A DNA stretch of 61,324 nucleotides from Escherichia coli (GTDB taxonomy: Bacteria; Pseudomonadota; Gammaproteobacteria; Enterobacterales; Enterobacteriaceae): NCBI RefSeq assembly GCF_011881725.1, contig NZ_JAATUR010000030.1:1-61324 (forward strand), read 5' to 3'. The translations under genes were made by a program, and so were the position numbers. Below the pieces are notes generated by a model, which was given only the letters and a program-made list of their open reading frames with translations, was not told the origin of the DNA and did not search any database. Positions 18,099 to 28,481 of the stretch are shown in pieces (within the stretch, counting starts at the first letter, position 1; every line of letters starts with the position of its first letter).

Positions 18099-18197
18099 TT
18101 ATGCTCCCGGGGCAGCATAGCCGCCAATAAAAAACCACGCTAAAAATACGACCGCCGTAATAAAGATCACGACAGGGAAAATAATACCGATTCGCAT
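18099..18197 (-). CDS. yoaK: 32-residue small membrane protein YoaK
   Basis: A 32-codon ORF starting MRIGIIFPVVIFITAVVFLA and ending AAPGA, identical in my recollection to K-12 YoaK. One hydrophobic span covers almost the whole peptide. The GGTGAT ribosome site is close to the ATG. It begins 32 bases after the dgcP stop, on the same strand, and precedes yoaJ, so the three genes probably form one transcript. Function is unknown. Confidence 0.9.
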   Translation of the reverse strand: MRIGIIFPVVIFITAVVFLAWFFIGGYAAPGA

Positions 18198-18229
18198 GTT
18201 ATCACCAATCAAAAGGATGTGAATACGCT

Positions 18230-19255
18230 TCAGGAATCCAGAGCTGAATGCGCGACAAAAGGTTTTTTCGCTTTGTGTTTTTTCTCCTGGTACATTGCAA
18301 CATCGGCGGCATGTAGTGCGCTGTCTGCATCGGTTGATTCAGGATCTACTTCAATAATGCCAAGGCTAGCGCCAGGATAAAACAAGTCAACATCACCTAA
18401 GTGATATTCACCGCGTATTTGCTGCTGAATACGCTCACGTAATGACTGGATATCGGCATTTTCATCGGCCAGCGAAACGACCAAAAATTCATCACCGCCG
18501 AGACGACCAATAATTTCGCTACTCTGATGTAGTGTGTTCAGGCGCTGGCCAACCTGAATTAGAAACAGATCGCCGCTATTATGACCAAAATGGTCATTGA
18601 TTAATTTGAAGTTATCGAGGTCAATAAAGGCAATAATTGCTTTACGCTTCAGATGCCGAGCGAGAGAAAAAAGTGTCGTCAGATTATCAAAAATAGCCCT
18701 TCGATTCGGCAGTCCCGTCAAAGAGTCTGTATAGGATTGCGCAATCAATGCCGCATTAGCTTCACGCAATTGCTCAACCAACGCCTCTTTTTGGATGTAT
18801 TGTGTAATAAGCCCGGCGAATAGCTGCAAAACTTGCTCCGCGCGTTCGCTCCACGGGCGTTTCTCGCTGCTGGCGGCGCAAAGCGTGCCGTAGAATGAGC
18901 CATCTGGTAAGTGAATCGGCGTGCTCAGGAATGTGGTGATGCCAAGATTGCGTGCCGCAATGCAGTCGCCCCAACGGTCGGGGACTTCATCACTGAAAAA
19001 GCAGTTTTCATCAATGGCGCGCTTGCATAACGAGTAATCCCACGAAACGGTAAAATTCTCCGGGATGTGCATTTTTTGGCTGTTGCGGGCAAACATAATA
19101 TGTTGCAGGCGCGCTTCGACGTCCACTTTGGTCAGGTAGGTCGATTCCATCTCAGTGACCATTTCCAGCATCTCCAGAAGCTGTCGGACCAGACTTTCAA
19201 GTGACTGTTCTGTGGCAAGGGATTGCGAAACGCGGGCGATGATCTGATCAGACAC
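18230..19255 (-). CDS. dgcP: GAF-GGDEF diguanylate cyclase DgcP
   Basis: DgcP makes c-di-GMP from two GTP molecules. The 341 residues have an N-terminal GAF domain (about 20-165) and a C-terminal GGDEF domain with an intact LGGDEFLVV active site. In E. coli the protein sits at cell poles, and the GAF domain contributes to that. The start is the GTG at 19255 with a GGAG ribosome site 7 bases upstream; the open frame runs 43 codons further without a supported start. yoaK and yoaJ follow. Confidence 0.94.
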   Translation of the reverse strand: MSDQIIARVSQSLATEQSLESLVRQLLEMLEMVTEMESTYLTKVDVEARLQHIMFARNSQKMHIPENFTVSWDYSLCKRAIDENCFFSDEVPDRWGDCIAARNLGITTFLSTPIHLPDGSFYGTLCAASSEKRPWSERAEQVLQLFAGLITQYIQKEALVEQLREANAALIAQSYTDSLTGLPNRRAIFDNLTTLFSLARHLKRKAIIAFIDLDNFKLINDHFGHNSGDLFLIQVGQRLNTLHQSSEIIGRLGGDEFLVVSLADENADIQSLRERIQQQIRGEYHLGDVDLFYPGASLGIIEVDPESTDADSALHAADVAMYQEKKHKAKKPFVAHSALDS

Positions 19256-19438
19256 GAAACAACTCCAGGATATGGCGGGTAAATGCTGATTATTTAATCT
19301 TTGCGGGCATAATAAAACATCATCAACAAAGATGAAACCAGACGTAATATATTTTGAATGAATGTAAAAGAAATTGTGATTCAAAACATAACGCTACCGC
19401 GATACTCTAAAGCGTAGATAAACGTGTGAGATCACTAT

Positions 19439-19693
19439 ATGAAAATTATCCGTTTTGCTCTGCCTTGCCTGCTAGTCCTGGCGGGGTGTTCAACCGCTTC
19501 TCAGCCCGATGCGCCTAAACCACCGCAGGTTGGGATGGCGAATCCTGCATCGGTTTACTGCCAGCAAAAGGGAGGTGTGCTCATTCCGGTCCAAACAGCG
19601 CAAGGGGTCAGCAACAATTGCAAATTACCGGGCGGTGAAACGATTGATGAATGGGCATTGTGGCGGCGAGATCATCCGGCTGGTGAACAATAA
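19439..19693 (+). CDS. yoaF: Outer membrane lipoprotein YoaF
   Basis: An 84-residue lipoprotein of the DUF333 type. The signal peptide ends in the lipobox LVLAGC (cysteine near residue 17), followed by a proline-rich linker and the compact core NPASVYCQQKGG with a second conserved cysteine pair (YCQQ and NNCKLPGGETIDEW). Function unknown. It is divergent from dgcP and convergent with yeaO. Confidence 0.92.
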   Translation: MKIIRFALPCLLVLAGCSTASQPDAPKPPQVGMANPASVYCQQKGGVLIPVQTAQGVSNNCKLPGGETIDEWALWRRDHPAGEQ

Positions 19694-19714
19694 CCGCCGG
19701 ATGCTGTACTAAAA

Positions 19715-20062
19715 TCACAGAGTACGCAGCCAGTCAGCCAGCACCAGTGCATGGTTCTGCGTTGTGTTTTTTGCCGAATAGAGCAGGGTCAACGGCTGTT
19801 TGTTGGCGATGTCCGCCAGCCGTTTGCCTTCTTGCTCGTGTTGCGCCAGTTCTGCAAGATATTGCTCGCGAAAGGTTTCAAAATCGATCACTTCGCCGTG
19901 AAAGGCTTTGCGCAGTTCCGTTGACGGCGTGATTTCTTTATCCCACTCATCAAGGGCTAAATCGGTTTTCTTGATACCACGCGGCCAGAGACGGTCGACC
20001 AGTATGCGGTAACCATCGCTCTGTTCAGCAGGATCATAGACGCGTTTACACTGAATATTCAT
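19715..20062 (-). CDS. yeaO: DUF488-family protein YeaO
   Basis: A 115-residue protein of the DUF488 family. Recognisable features are the N-terminal VYDPAEQSDGYRILVDRLWP, the RGIKK motif, and the ADWLRTL end. No activity is established for it. The ATG at 20062 is preceded by GGGAG; the reading frame extends 13 codons upstream, but K-12 uses this start. In K-12 yeaN and yeaM (nimT, nimR) lie next to it; here the neighbour on that side is yeaL. Confidence 0.9.
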   Translation of the reverse strand: MNIQCKRVYDPAEQSDGYRILVDRLWPRGIKKTDLALDEWDKEITPSTELRKAFHGEVIDFETFREQYLAELAQHEQEGKRLADIANKQPLTLLYSAKNTTQNHALVLADWLRTL

Positions 20063-20143
20063 CGTGTTTGTTCTCCCTTTCACGCAACATTGCCATGCCA
20101 CTATAGCACTTTGCTTTTATGGCTACGGCTGCTGCGACAAAAA

Positions 20144-20590
20144 CTACTGCTTACCAATAATCAGCGAAACCAGGCCAGCAGCAATAAGCGGGCCGACGGG
20201 CACACCGCGAAAAAGCGCTACGCCTAAAACCGTACCCATCAGTAATCCGGCTACCAGTTGTGGTTGACTACCCATTAACGTTACACCGCGGCCGCCAAGC
20301 CAGGAGACAATTACGCCTACGGCTATCGCGACTAATGATTTCCAGTTCAGAAACGAATGAACAAGTGTTGAAGGTGGCAGCGTCCCGCTGGCGATTGGGG
20401 CCATAACACCGATGGTGAGAATAATTATCCCGATGCTCAACCCTTGTTTTTCAATCCATGGGAAAAAGGTGCTCAACGGTGTGACGCGGACAATGATCAA
20501 CACCAGAATTGAAACGGCGACAGTGGTGTTGTGGCTGATAAAGCCCAGCGCAGCTAATCCGAGAAGGATTAACAAAGTGACATCAAACAT
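20144..20590 (-). CDS. yeaL: UPF0756 membrane protein YeaL
   Basis: A 148-residue integral membrane protein of the UPF0756 family with four to five hydrophobic segments, starting [17 protein letters not shown] and ending LIIGKQ. The family has no known function. The 3' end lies only 81 bases from the yeaO start; in K-12 nimR and nimT are found between these genes. Confidence 0.93.
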   Translation of the reverse strand: MFDVTLLILLGLAALGFISHNTTVAVSILVLIIVRVTPLSTFFPWIEKQGLSIGIIILTIGVMAPIASGTLPPSTLVHSFLNWKSLVAIAVGVIVSWLGGRGVTLMGSQPQLVAGLLMGTVLGVALFRGVPVGPLIAAGLVSLIIGKQ

Positions 20591-20759
20591 CGTGGTTTCC
20601 TTGCCAAAAAATAATGACTCTCTGTACTTTACGCTTGCTGAGGGCAGGAATCAGACATTAATTACTCTTTTTGCATAAAAAAGAGGAAGAATTGTCATCA
20701 AACTGCCATTTGCGTGCGCTAACAATAACGTGAAAACAGTTATCTCCAGGGGAAAAACC

Positions 20760-20864
20760 ATGAACGATCAAATGTTCATTGAGACACTGATTATCACGTC
20801 ATCGTTTTTTGCCATTGCAGTTGTGCTGGTACTGTCTGTTTTGTTCCTTGAACGGACCGGCTAG
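20760..20864 (+). CDS. yoaI: 34-residue small membrane protein YoaI
   Basis: A 34-codon ORF with a good ribosome site (AGGGGA). The peptide is [20 protein letters not shown] followed by [14 protein letters not shown], a single membrane span matching K-12 YoaI with a few changes. In E. coli yoaI is reported to be part of PhoB/PhoP-linked control. The stop codon at 20862-20864 directly abuts the stop of yeaK on the other strand, at 20865. Confidence 0.9.
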   Translation: MNDQMFIETLIITSSFFAIAVVLVLSVLFLERTG

Positions 20865-21368
20865 TTATGCAGTACGGCGGAAATGGATCAGCTCTGGTTG
20901 CGCAATGCGTAAATAATCTGCGGTGTTAAGAATAACTGATTTATCCAGCATGCCTGCGTTGAAGGCAATTTCATCGAATCGCTCGAAGAGTAGTGGGTCG
21001 GCGACCAGTTTGAGTTTGGGATGGAAGCTGAAAGGCGGGATGGCACCAAAAACGCAACCAGTGAGTTCATCGACCTCAGCCGGGCTGGCAAGCGAGGCGC
21101 GTAACCCGCCAATGTAACTGGCGAGTTGGCTCAGATCGGCCTGTTGATCGGCAGGAAGTATCGCTAATACATGTTGATTAACGCCATTGCCTTTGACTTT
21201 ACACACCAGTGCCTTAGCACCCTGGCCTAAAGCGGTGCCACGAATTTCAGACACCGCTTCGCATTTGCCCACCGCTTCGTGGGTAACCACACGGAAGTTA
21301 GCGCCTTCTTGTGATAATAAAGCGATTAAGCGCTGATGCGTCACGCTTTCTTTGGTCAATTCAGTCAT
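20865..21368 (-). CDS. yeaK: YbaK/ProX-type aminoacyl-tRNA deacylase-like protein YeaK
   Basis: A 167-residue member of the YbaK/EbsC (INS superfamily) family that hydrolyses mischarged aminoacyl-tRNAs. YeaK (also called ProXp-ST1) was reported to act on Ser- and Thr-linked mischarged tRNAs. The conserved GQGAKALVCKVKG segment and GCVFGAIPPFSFHPKLKLV are intact. It is convergent with yoaI. Confidence 0.92.
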   Translation of the reverse strand: MTELTKESVTHQRLIALLSQEGANFRVVTHEAVGKCEAVSEIRGTALGQGAKALVCKVKGNGVNQHVLAILPADQQADLSQLASYIGGLRASLASPAEVDELTGCVFGAIPPFSFHPKLKLVADPLLFERFDEIAFNAGMLDKSVILNTADYLRIAQPELIHFRRTA

Positions 21369-21410
21369 TTCACGCTCCTGGGATTACAAGCAAATAACCA
21401 CAGAAGATTA

Positions 21411-22901
21411 TCATGAACGGCTGTTTTTGTTCTGTTTATTGACATACAGACGCTCATCGGAAGCTTTATAAGCATCATGTATCGTATCGTTTTCTTTCAT
21501 CGCGTAAATACCGGAAGAGAAGCCGATCTCTTTCTGTGGCGCGATATGTTGCAGACGTTTTTCGATACGTTCAGGCAGTTGTGCTGCAATTTGCGGTGTT
21601 GAGTCGACCAGAATAATGCAAAATTCATCACCACCGAGACGGATTGCATAATCACTTTTACGAATCGACTGTTTAATCGCCTGAGCTAATAAGGTAATCG
21701 CTAAATCACCTTCCTGATGACCCAGCGTGTCGTTAATTTGCTTTAATTTATCCATGTCAATAGCAATAAACATTACTGCGGACCCTGCCTGAACCAGGCG
21801 CTGCAAGCGTTGCTGCAACTCAGGAGTTAATATTTTGCGGTTATACAATCCGGTCATCGCATCGCTTATATTTTCGCGAGTCACGTTTTGGTACAAGCGG
21901 AAGTGCATGCGTACCATATTCAGTAAAATCAATGCCGTTAGCAGCCAGAATAAAACGCTTTTCCATGAAGATGTAATAAAGTAAAGAATATCAATGGATA
22001 ACGAAACACGAATGCCGCCAGGTAAGTCATGGACGTAACTGACATACTGAAACAGATTGTCTTCACTCTGGTTGATAATAATGTCCCGGCCCGAATTTAT
22101 ATCGGAAAGCGTAACATTGAGGTAACGCCATAGGAGAGGGCGGTCATAAGTATAAAAGATATTCCGTAGATTATTATTGTTAATATCCAGCAATACAATC
22201 CCTTTTAGCTGCCCCGCAACATACACCGGCGTCAGCAAACTCATCACGTTCTGTTTAGTACGCTGATCCTGGTAAATACTTGATAATACAGTTCTTCCGG
22301 TAAATACCTTTTCAATATCTTTGCGATCAATACCAATGCTTCCTGATTGCAGAAATGACCAGTTATTCATGGCGAAGTATTCGACATTGACCGGTTCGTA
22401 AAAATAGACGTAGCGGTCATTGAGATCGAGATAATAGTGAAATTTCTCTTCGGCCATCCCAAGACCGGAACCATAATCATCTTGATGGCGATTGCCTTCC
22501 ACCGCTTGGTCAAATGCGGGTAATAGCGCTGCCGCTTCCACAATTGTGTCACAGCCAGCGGATGCGCTCTGTAATGTCCCGTATAAGCCAGAATAAGTAT
22601 GGGCCGTCAGGTTTAATCCATGAGTATTATTGGCTGATTCAAAAGCCTCGCAGATGGCTCGTCGCTGTTCTGGCGACACCTCTGACTGTTTTGCTGCGAG
22701 TGCGCGCATCACATGTGCGGCAATACTCTGATTTTGATACTTGTCGTAGAGAAAGGAGGAGTCTGCTTTCTGGACGATATAGCGCAGATAGGCACTCATA
22801 GCTCTGTCACTGGCGACAAGCTCAAAAATAAGGAAGGAAGATGTCAGCACAATGACACTTGCGGCGATAAAATGCCGGAGCATTCTATGGTGCAATTTCA
22901 T
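21411..22901 (-). CDS. dgcJ: Membrane diguanylate cyclase DgcJ
   Basis: A 496-residue diguanylate cyclase that makes c-di-GMP, contributing to motility control. The N-terminal membrane span (residues about 9-30) is followed by a periplasmic dCACHE-like sensor region to about residue 300, a second span (SVLFWLLTALILLNMV), and the C-terminal GGDEF domain with an intact RLGGDEFCIIL. The ATG at 22901 is chosen because it matches K-12; the frame stays open 60 codons upstream, without support. It lies downstream of cdgI. Confidence 0.94.
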   Translation of the reverse strand: MKLHHRMLRHFIAASVIVLTSSFLIFELVASDRAMSAYLRYIVQKADSSFLYDKYQNQSIAAHVMRALAAKQSEVSPEQRRAICEAFESANNTHGLNLTAHTYSGLYGTLQSASAGCDTIVEAAALLPAFDQAVEGNRHQDDYGSGLGMAEEKFHYYLDLNDRYVYFYEPVNVEYFAMNNWSFLQSGSIGIDRKDIEKVFTGRTVLSSIYQDQRTKQNVMSLLTPVYVAGQLKGIVLLDINNNNLRNIFYTYDRPLLWRYLNVTLSDINSGRDIIINQSEDNLFQYVSYVHDLPGGIRVSLSIDILYFITSSWKSVLFWLLTALILLNMVRMHFRLYQNVTRENISDAMTGLYNRKILTPELQQRLQRLVQAGSAVMFIAIDMDKLKQINDTLGHQEGDLAITLLAQAIKQSIRKSDYAIRLGGDEFCIILVDSTPQIAAQLPERIEKRLQHIAPQKEIGFSSGIYAMKENDTIHDAYKASDERLYVNKQNKNSRS

Positions 22902-23081
22902 AATAAATGGCACTCCTTCGGTCAGTGAAACGAGAAAACCAGATAAAGTTCGATTGCGGCCTGGTACAGGGGCGCTAATTATACTCATCTCTGCGCCGCT
23001 GGGGAGGAGAAATTTAGTGGTATTGGCTATAAATTGTATGCAAAAAGCCATGCAAACGCATGGCTTTGAATAATTTTGCAC

Positions 23082-24440
23082 TCAAATATGATGGATAATC
23101 ACTTTGTTACCACCTTCATTTTTCGCCTCACGTAACGCTTTATCGGTTTCCGACATGATAAGTGAAATATTACGCGTATCACCATGGGAAAAAACGCTGC
23201 CGATACTAATGGTCATTTGTTCAGGAACGTCATATCTGTTACTGAAACCGGTCAGGAGTTCGACATTTTTACGTATACGTTCAGCAATAATTTTGGCCTG
23301 AGCTGTATTGAGTTCGGTAAATAGCACGCCAAAAACGTCGCCTTCAAGGCGCGCTAAAATGTCATCGGGACGGATGCTTTGCTGGATAATATCAACAATT
23401 GAAGCCAGCACTTTGTCGCCTACATGATGCCCCCATTGGTCATTAATGCGTTTGAACTGATTAACATCTACCAGCATGATACAAAAATCCTTAACAACAG
23501 GTCGCGACAATAAGGACTCTACACTGTTGAAAAAGTAACGTCGATTATATGTATTGGTCAATGCATCATGAACTGCCAGTTTACTGGATAGTTGTAGTTC
23601 CTGAAAAATGTTATAAATTAAAAAAGATACAACAAATAGTTTACAGGAAACCTCAATCCCACGGCTGATATACCAGATGGCGTAATTGTATTCATCCAGC
23701 GTTAGCAGAAGTAAGTTACAGCAGAGCGAGGCCAGACATAATAAGGCTATTGACGGCCACATTCCGCTTGCCAGTTGTGTACGCATAATAATAAAAAACA
23801 GTAAACACGCCCACAGACAAACCAAAATTTTTGTGTAGTTAATACCCCAGGTTGCAGTGTTGTTATCCGGGCAGTAATCGACCACATATAAGGAATAGTC
23901 AGGGTTATAACTGCTCAGATTGTGTGCCAGCACAGGGAGAAGCACAAAAGGTATCATTGCCAGCAATAGAATATAGAATCTTTTATTGCTCGACAGAGTA
24001 TTTTTTTTGCAACCATTACAGCAGAGCGCCAACGAGGTTAAACAAATAAAGCTTAGCTGACGAAACAGATAGAAGATGGAAACATCATTCGATTTTGTCT
24101 GAATCAGAATACTATCATTGATTGGTTTATGAATAATGACAATGGTTTCAGTTAAATAAACCAGGCCACTTAAAAAAGCGAGGCTTAAAATGAGCGTTGG
24201 GAAATTTTCGCGATTAGTGAAATATTTCATCAACATGAAAAGAAAAATGATGGAGTTAAGGAAAAACAAAGCCACAACAACCATTAGATAATTCATCTGT
24301 GGGATGAGTTTCACATTGGTGTTTTCGTTATATAGTGTGGTGAGGCAAGTTAAAATTAATGTCAGCAGCAAGCTGAAAATAAAAAAGCTTTGTGCTTTTA
24401 TTTTCTGTGTACCCATATGAAACCATGAAAAGAAGAGCAA
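23082..24440 (-). CDS. cdgI: Degenerate GGDEF membrane protein CdgI
   Basis: A membrane protein with an N-terminal multi-span domain (seven or eight hydrophobic segments in residues 1-275) and a C-terminal GGDEF domain. The active-site signature is EGDVF in place of GGDEF, so it is probably not a cyclase; degenerate domains often bind c-di-GMP or GTP, or regulate partners. The longest frame starts at a TTG (24440; 452 residues) and an ATG at 24416 is an alternative; neither has a good ribosome site. The K-12 protein is 491 residues as I remember, and an in-frame stop blocks extension here, so the N-terminus may be altered. Same strand as dgcJ. Confidence 0.8.
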   Translation of the reverse strand: MLFFSWFHMGTQKIKAQSFFIFSLLLTLILTCLTTLYNENTNVKLIPQMNYLMVVVALFFLNSIIFLFMLMKYFTNRENFPTLILSLAFLSGLVYLTETIVIIHKPINDSILIQTKSNDVSIFYLFRQLSFICLTSLALCCNGCKKNTLSSNKRFYILLLAMIPFVLLPVLAHNLSSYNPDYSLYVVDYCPDNNTATWGINYTKILVCLWACLLFFIIMRTQLASGMWPSIALLCLASLCCNLLLLTLDEYNYAIWYISRGIEVSCKLFVVSFLIYNIFQELQLSSKLAVHDALTNTYNRRYFFNSVESLLSRPVVKDFCIMLVDVNQFKRINDQWGHHVGDKVLASIVDIIQQSIRPDDILARLEGDVFGVLFTELNTAQAKIIAERIRKNVELLTGFSNRYDVPEQMTISIGSVFSHGDTRNISLIMSETDKALREAKNEGGNKVIIHHI

Positions 24441-24668
24441 TGTAATTGTTGGATTTTATTGATGGACGTGATATCTGGTTTTGACCAGGATCAAATATCT
24501 TTATCGATAAAGAAATAATCAAAAAAGTAATCCAGAGGAAAAACGAACTAAATAAGTGGTTTTTACCGAATAGTTTATCGCGAAATTAAATTGTGTAAAT
24601 ATAAAGCTGTTATATTTAAAGCAATTGTCAGCTAATGTATGTAGTAAATAAATTAATTTACAGTAAGC

Positions 24669-24702
24669 TAAAAATCAGCCAGGCGATATTCCCCCGGCTG
24701 AT
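24669..24702 (-). terminator. Terminator of yeaG-yeaH
   Basis: A 7-base stem (24674-24680 with 24696-24702) begins 5 bases past the yeaH stop and is followed on the minus strand by five T residues. Confidence 0.8.
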
Positions 24703-24706
24703 GGTT

Positions 24707-26017
<1,311 letters not shown>

Positions 26018-26035
26018 TTATGCTGCACCTGTATT

Positions 26036-26105
26036 GCCGGATGCGCTTCGCTTATCCGGCCTACGATCGCTGTCGTTGTAGGCCCGGAGGTATGCGCCCC
26101 GGGCC
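26036..26105. repeat. REP/BIME element between yeaG and yeaH
   Basis: Two opposed REP units lie in the 120-base gap (gccggatgcgcttcgcttat at 26036 and the more divergent gtaggcccggaggtatgcgc at 26077). Such pairs are typical BIMEs and can protect upstream mRNA. Confidence 0.8.
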
Positions 26106-26112
26106 GTAGTTA

Positions 26113-28047
26113 TTAAGACGATTTACGTACGCGCAAATACCATTCGCACAGTAAACGCACCTGTTTACGGGTGTAGCCTTTTTCCATCATACGGTCGACA
26201 AAATCGTCGTGTTTCTTCTGCTCGTCGGTTGAGGTTTTGGCGTTAAACGAAATGACCGGCAACAACTCTTCGGTATTGGAGAACATTTTCTTTTCAATGA
26301 CCGTGCGCAGTTTTTCGTAGCTGGTCCAGTTCGGATTGCGTCCGCTGTTATTCGCTCTGGCACGCAGTACAAAGTTGACGATCTCGTTGCGGAAATCTTT
26401 CGGATTGCTGATCCCCGCCGGTTTTTCGATTTTCTCCAGCTCGGCGTTCAGCGACTCGCGATCAAATAACTGACCAGTATCCGGGTCGCGATACTCCTGA
26501 TCCTGAATCCAGAAATCCGCATAAGTGACATAACGGTCGAAAATGTTCTGCCCATATTCCGAATAGGATTCAAGATAGGCCGTCTGGATCTCTTTACCGA
26601 TAAATTCGGCGTATTTCGGGATCAGATAACCTTTCAGGAACTCCAGATAGCGCTCGGCCTGCTCTTGCGGGAACTGCTCGCGTTCAATCTGCTGTTCAAG
26701 AACGTAGAACAGATGAACCGGGTTAGCTGCCACTTCTACGTGATCGAAGTTAAATACGCGGGAGAGGATCTTAAACGCGAAACGCGTAGACAGACCGTTC
26801 ATCCCTTCATCGACGCCAGCGTAATCACGATATTCCTGATATGACTTGGCTTTCGGATCGGTATCTTTCAGGCTTTCGCCATCATACACGCGCATTTTGG
26901 AATAAATGCTGGAGTTTTCCGGCTCTTTCAGACGCGAAAGAATGGAAAAACGTGACAGTGTTTCCAGTGTGCCAGGCGCACACGGCGCGTGAGTCAGCTC
27001 ACTATGATTAAGCAATTTCTCGTAGATTTTGATCTCTTCGGAAATACGCAAGCAATAAGGCACCTTCACGATATAGACACGATCGAGGAAGGCTTCGTTA
27101 TTTTTATTGTTGCGGAAAGTCACCCATTCAGACTCGTTTGAGTGGGCGAGAATAATCCCGTTGAACGGCAGGGCGGAGATACCTTCCGTCCCGTTGTAGT
27201 TGCCTTCCTGGGTTGCGGTTAACAGGGGATGCAGCACTTTAATCGGTGCTTTGAACATCTCAACAAATTCCATGATCCCCTGGTTGGCGCGGCACAGCGC
27301 ACCGGAATAGCCGTAAGCGTCCGGATCGTTCTGGGCGTGGTGTTCGAGTTTGCGAATATCTACTTTTCCCACCAACGCGGAAATATCCTGGTTGTTCTCA
27401 TCGCCCGGTTCCGTTTTGGCAATGGCAATCTGTTGCAGAATAGACGGCCACACTTTGACCACGCGGAATTTAGTGATGTCGCCACCAAATTCATGCAGAC
27501 GTTTTGCCGCCCACGGCGACATAATGGTGCCAAGGTAGCGGCGTGGAACGCCGTACTCTTTTTCAAGGATCTGCGCATCTTCCTGTGGATTGAACAGACA
27601 GAACGGATGATCGTTAACCGGGCTTCGCTCACCGTTGGCGCTCAATACATAAATAGGCACGCGTTGCATTAATGATTTCAGTCGTTCAGCAAGTGACGAC
27701 TTACCCCCACCCACAGGCCCCAGCAGATACAGGATTTGTTTCTTCTCTTCCAGCCCCTGAGCCGCGTGTTTCAGATAAGAGACAATCTGTTCAATCGCGT
27801 CTTCCATGCCGTAAAACTCTTCAAATGCCGGATAACGTGCGATGACCCGGTTAGAAAAGAGTCGAGAAAGTCTGGGTTCCTGGGCCGTATCGACCATGAC
27901 TGGCTCACCAATAGCCATCAATAGCCGCTCTGCCGCATTGGCATAAGCACTGCGATCTTGCCGACAAGTGGTAAGAAACTCCTGCAGTGTGAACTCTTCG
28001 TCCTTGGCAGCTTCATATCGCTGGCGATAGTGATCGAATATATTCAT
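26113..28047 (-). CDS. yeaG: PrkA-type serine kinase YeaG
   Basis: A 644-residue protein of the PrkA family. The Walker A motif GPVGGGKSSLAERLK (about residue 105) belongs to an AAA-like ATPase domain, and the C-terminal part (from about 420) is the PrkA C-terminal domain. E. coli YeaG is a serine/threonine kinase that supports persistence in nitrogen starvation and influences rpoS-dependent toxicity genes. The ATG at 28047 gives MNIFDHYRQRYEAAKD, as in K-12. It is transcribed from the sigma-54 promoter 110 bases upstream, with yeaH following. Confidence 0.95.
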   Translation of the reverse strand: MNIFDHYRQRYEAAKDEEFTLQEFLTTCRQDRSAYANAAERLLMAIGEPVMVDTAQEPRLSRLFSNRVIARYPAFEEFYGMEDAIEQIVSYLKHAAQGLEEKKQILYLLGPVGGGKSSLAERLKSLMQRVPIYVLSANGERSPVNDHPFCLFNPQEDAQILEKEYGVPRRYLGTIMSPWAAKRLHEFGGDITKFRVVKVWPSILQQIAIAKTEPGDENNQDISALVGKVDIRKLEHHAQNDPDAYGYSGALCRANQGIMEFVEMFKAPIKVLHPLLTATQEGNYNGTEGISALPFNGIILAHSNESEWVTFRNNKNNEAFLDRVYIVKVPYCLRISEEIKIYEKLLNHSELTHAPCAPGTLETLSRFSILSRLKEPENSSIYSKMRVYDGESLKDTDPKAKSYQEYRDYAGVDEGMNGLSTRFAFKILSRVFNFDHVEVAANPVHLFYVLEQQIEREQFPQEQAERYLEFLKGYLIPKYAEFIGKEIQTAYLESYSEYGQNIFDRYVTYADFWIQDQEYRDPDTGQLFDRESLNAELEKIEKPAGISNPKDFRNEIVNFVLRARANNSGRNPNWTSYEKLRTVIEKKMFSNTEELLPVISFNAKTSTDEQKKHDDFVDRMMEKGYTRKQVRLLCEWYLRVRKSS

Positions 28048-28150
28048 GGTATGCCGTCCTTTCGTTTTTAGCACAGGTTAAGAGCCGTTCATATGAATAG
28101 TAGAGGCTCCCGGAAGAGGTAAACTGAACGACGTCTCTTGCTAAAACACA

Positions 28151-28165
28151 GCAACTCTCATGCCA
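28151..28165 (-). promoter_or_regulatory. Sigma-54 promoter of yeaGH
   Basis: On the minus strand TGGCATGAGAGTTGC matches the -24/-12 consensus (TGGCAC-N5-TTGC) with one mismatch. It lies 103 bases before the yeaG start. NtrC-dependent control is known in E. coli. Confidence 0.85.
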
Positions 28166-28481
28166 TTTTACCAACGGTGAGATCAACGTGCCCGGTGATA
28201 CACCTTCAAAATTAAGCGTAGATGGCAATTGGGAAACTTGCCTGCACGGCTTTCTGAATTTCAATGGCATATCAACAACTCATCCATAAAAAATGCATAA
28301 CTAATGTAAAGAATAATGCTGCCAGTAACGCAGAATTCATCCAGGTTTAAGCCCGCTGTCATCAGCGTCAGGAAAATTAAACAGTTACCTTTGGAAATGA
28401 AAACGCAAAAAATTTGGGTTTCGTTGTATTGACGGGTAAACTCTGTCGCCCGCTAAACATTTGTTTAAGGAATGATTAATT
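28166..28481. other. Divergent yeaG-mipA regulatory region
   Basis: This 316-base stretch has no gene. It should carry the activator sites for yeaGH and the mipA promoter; a candidate mipA element is near 28430 (ttgacggg). No other site is assigned. Confidence 0.55.
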
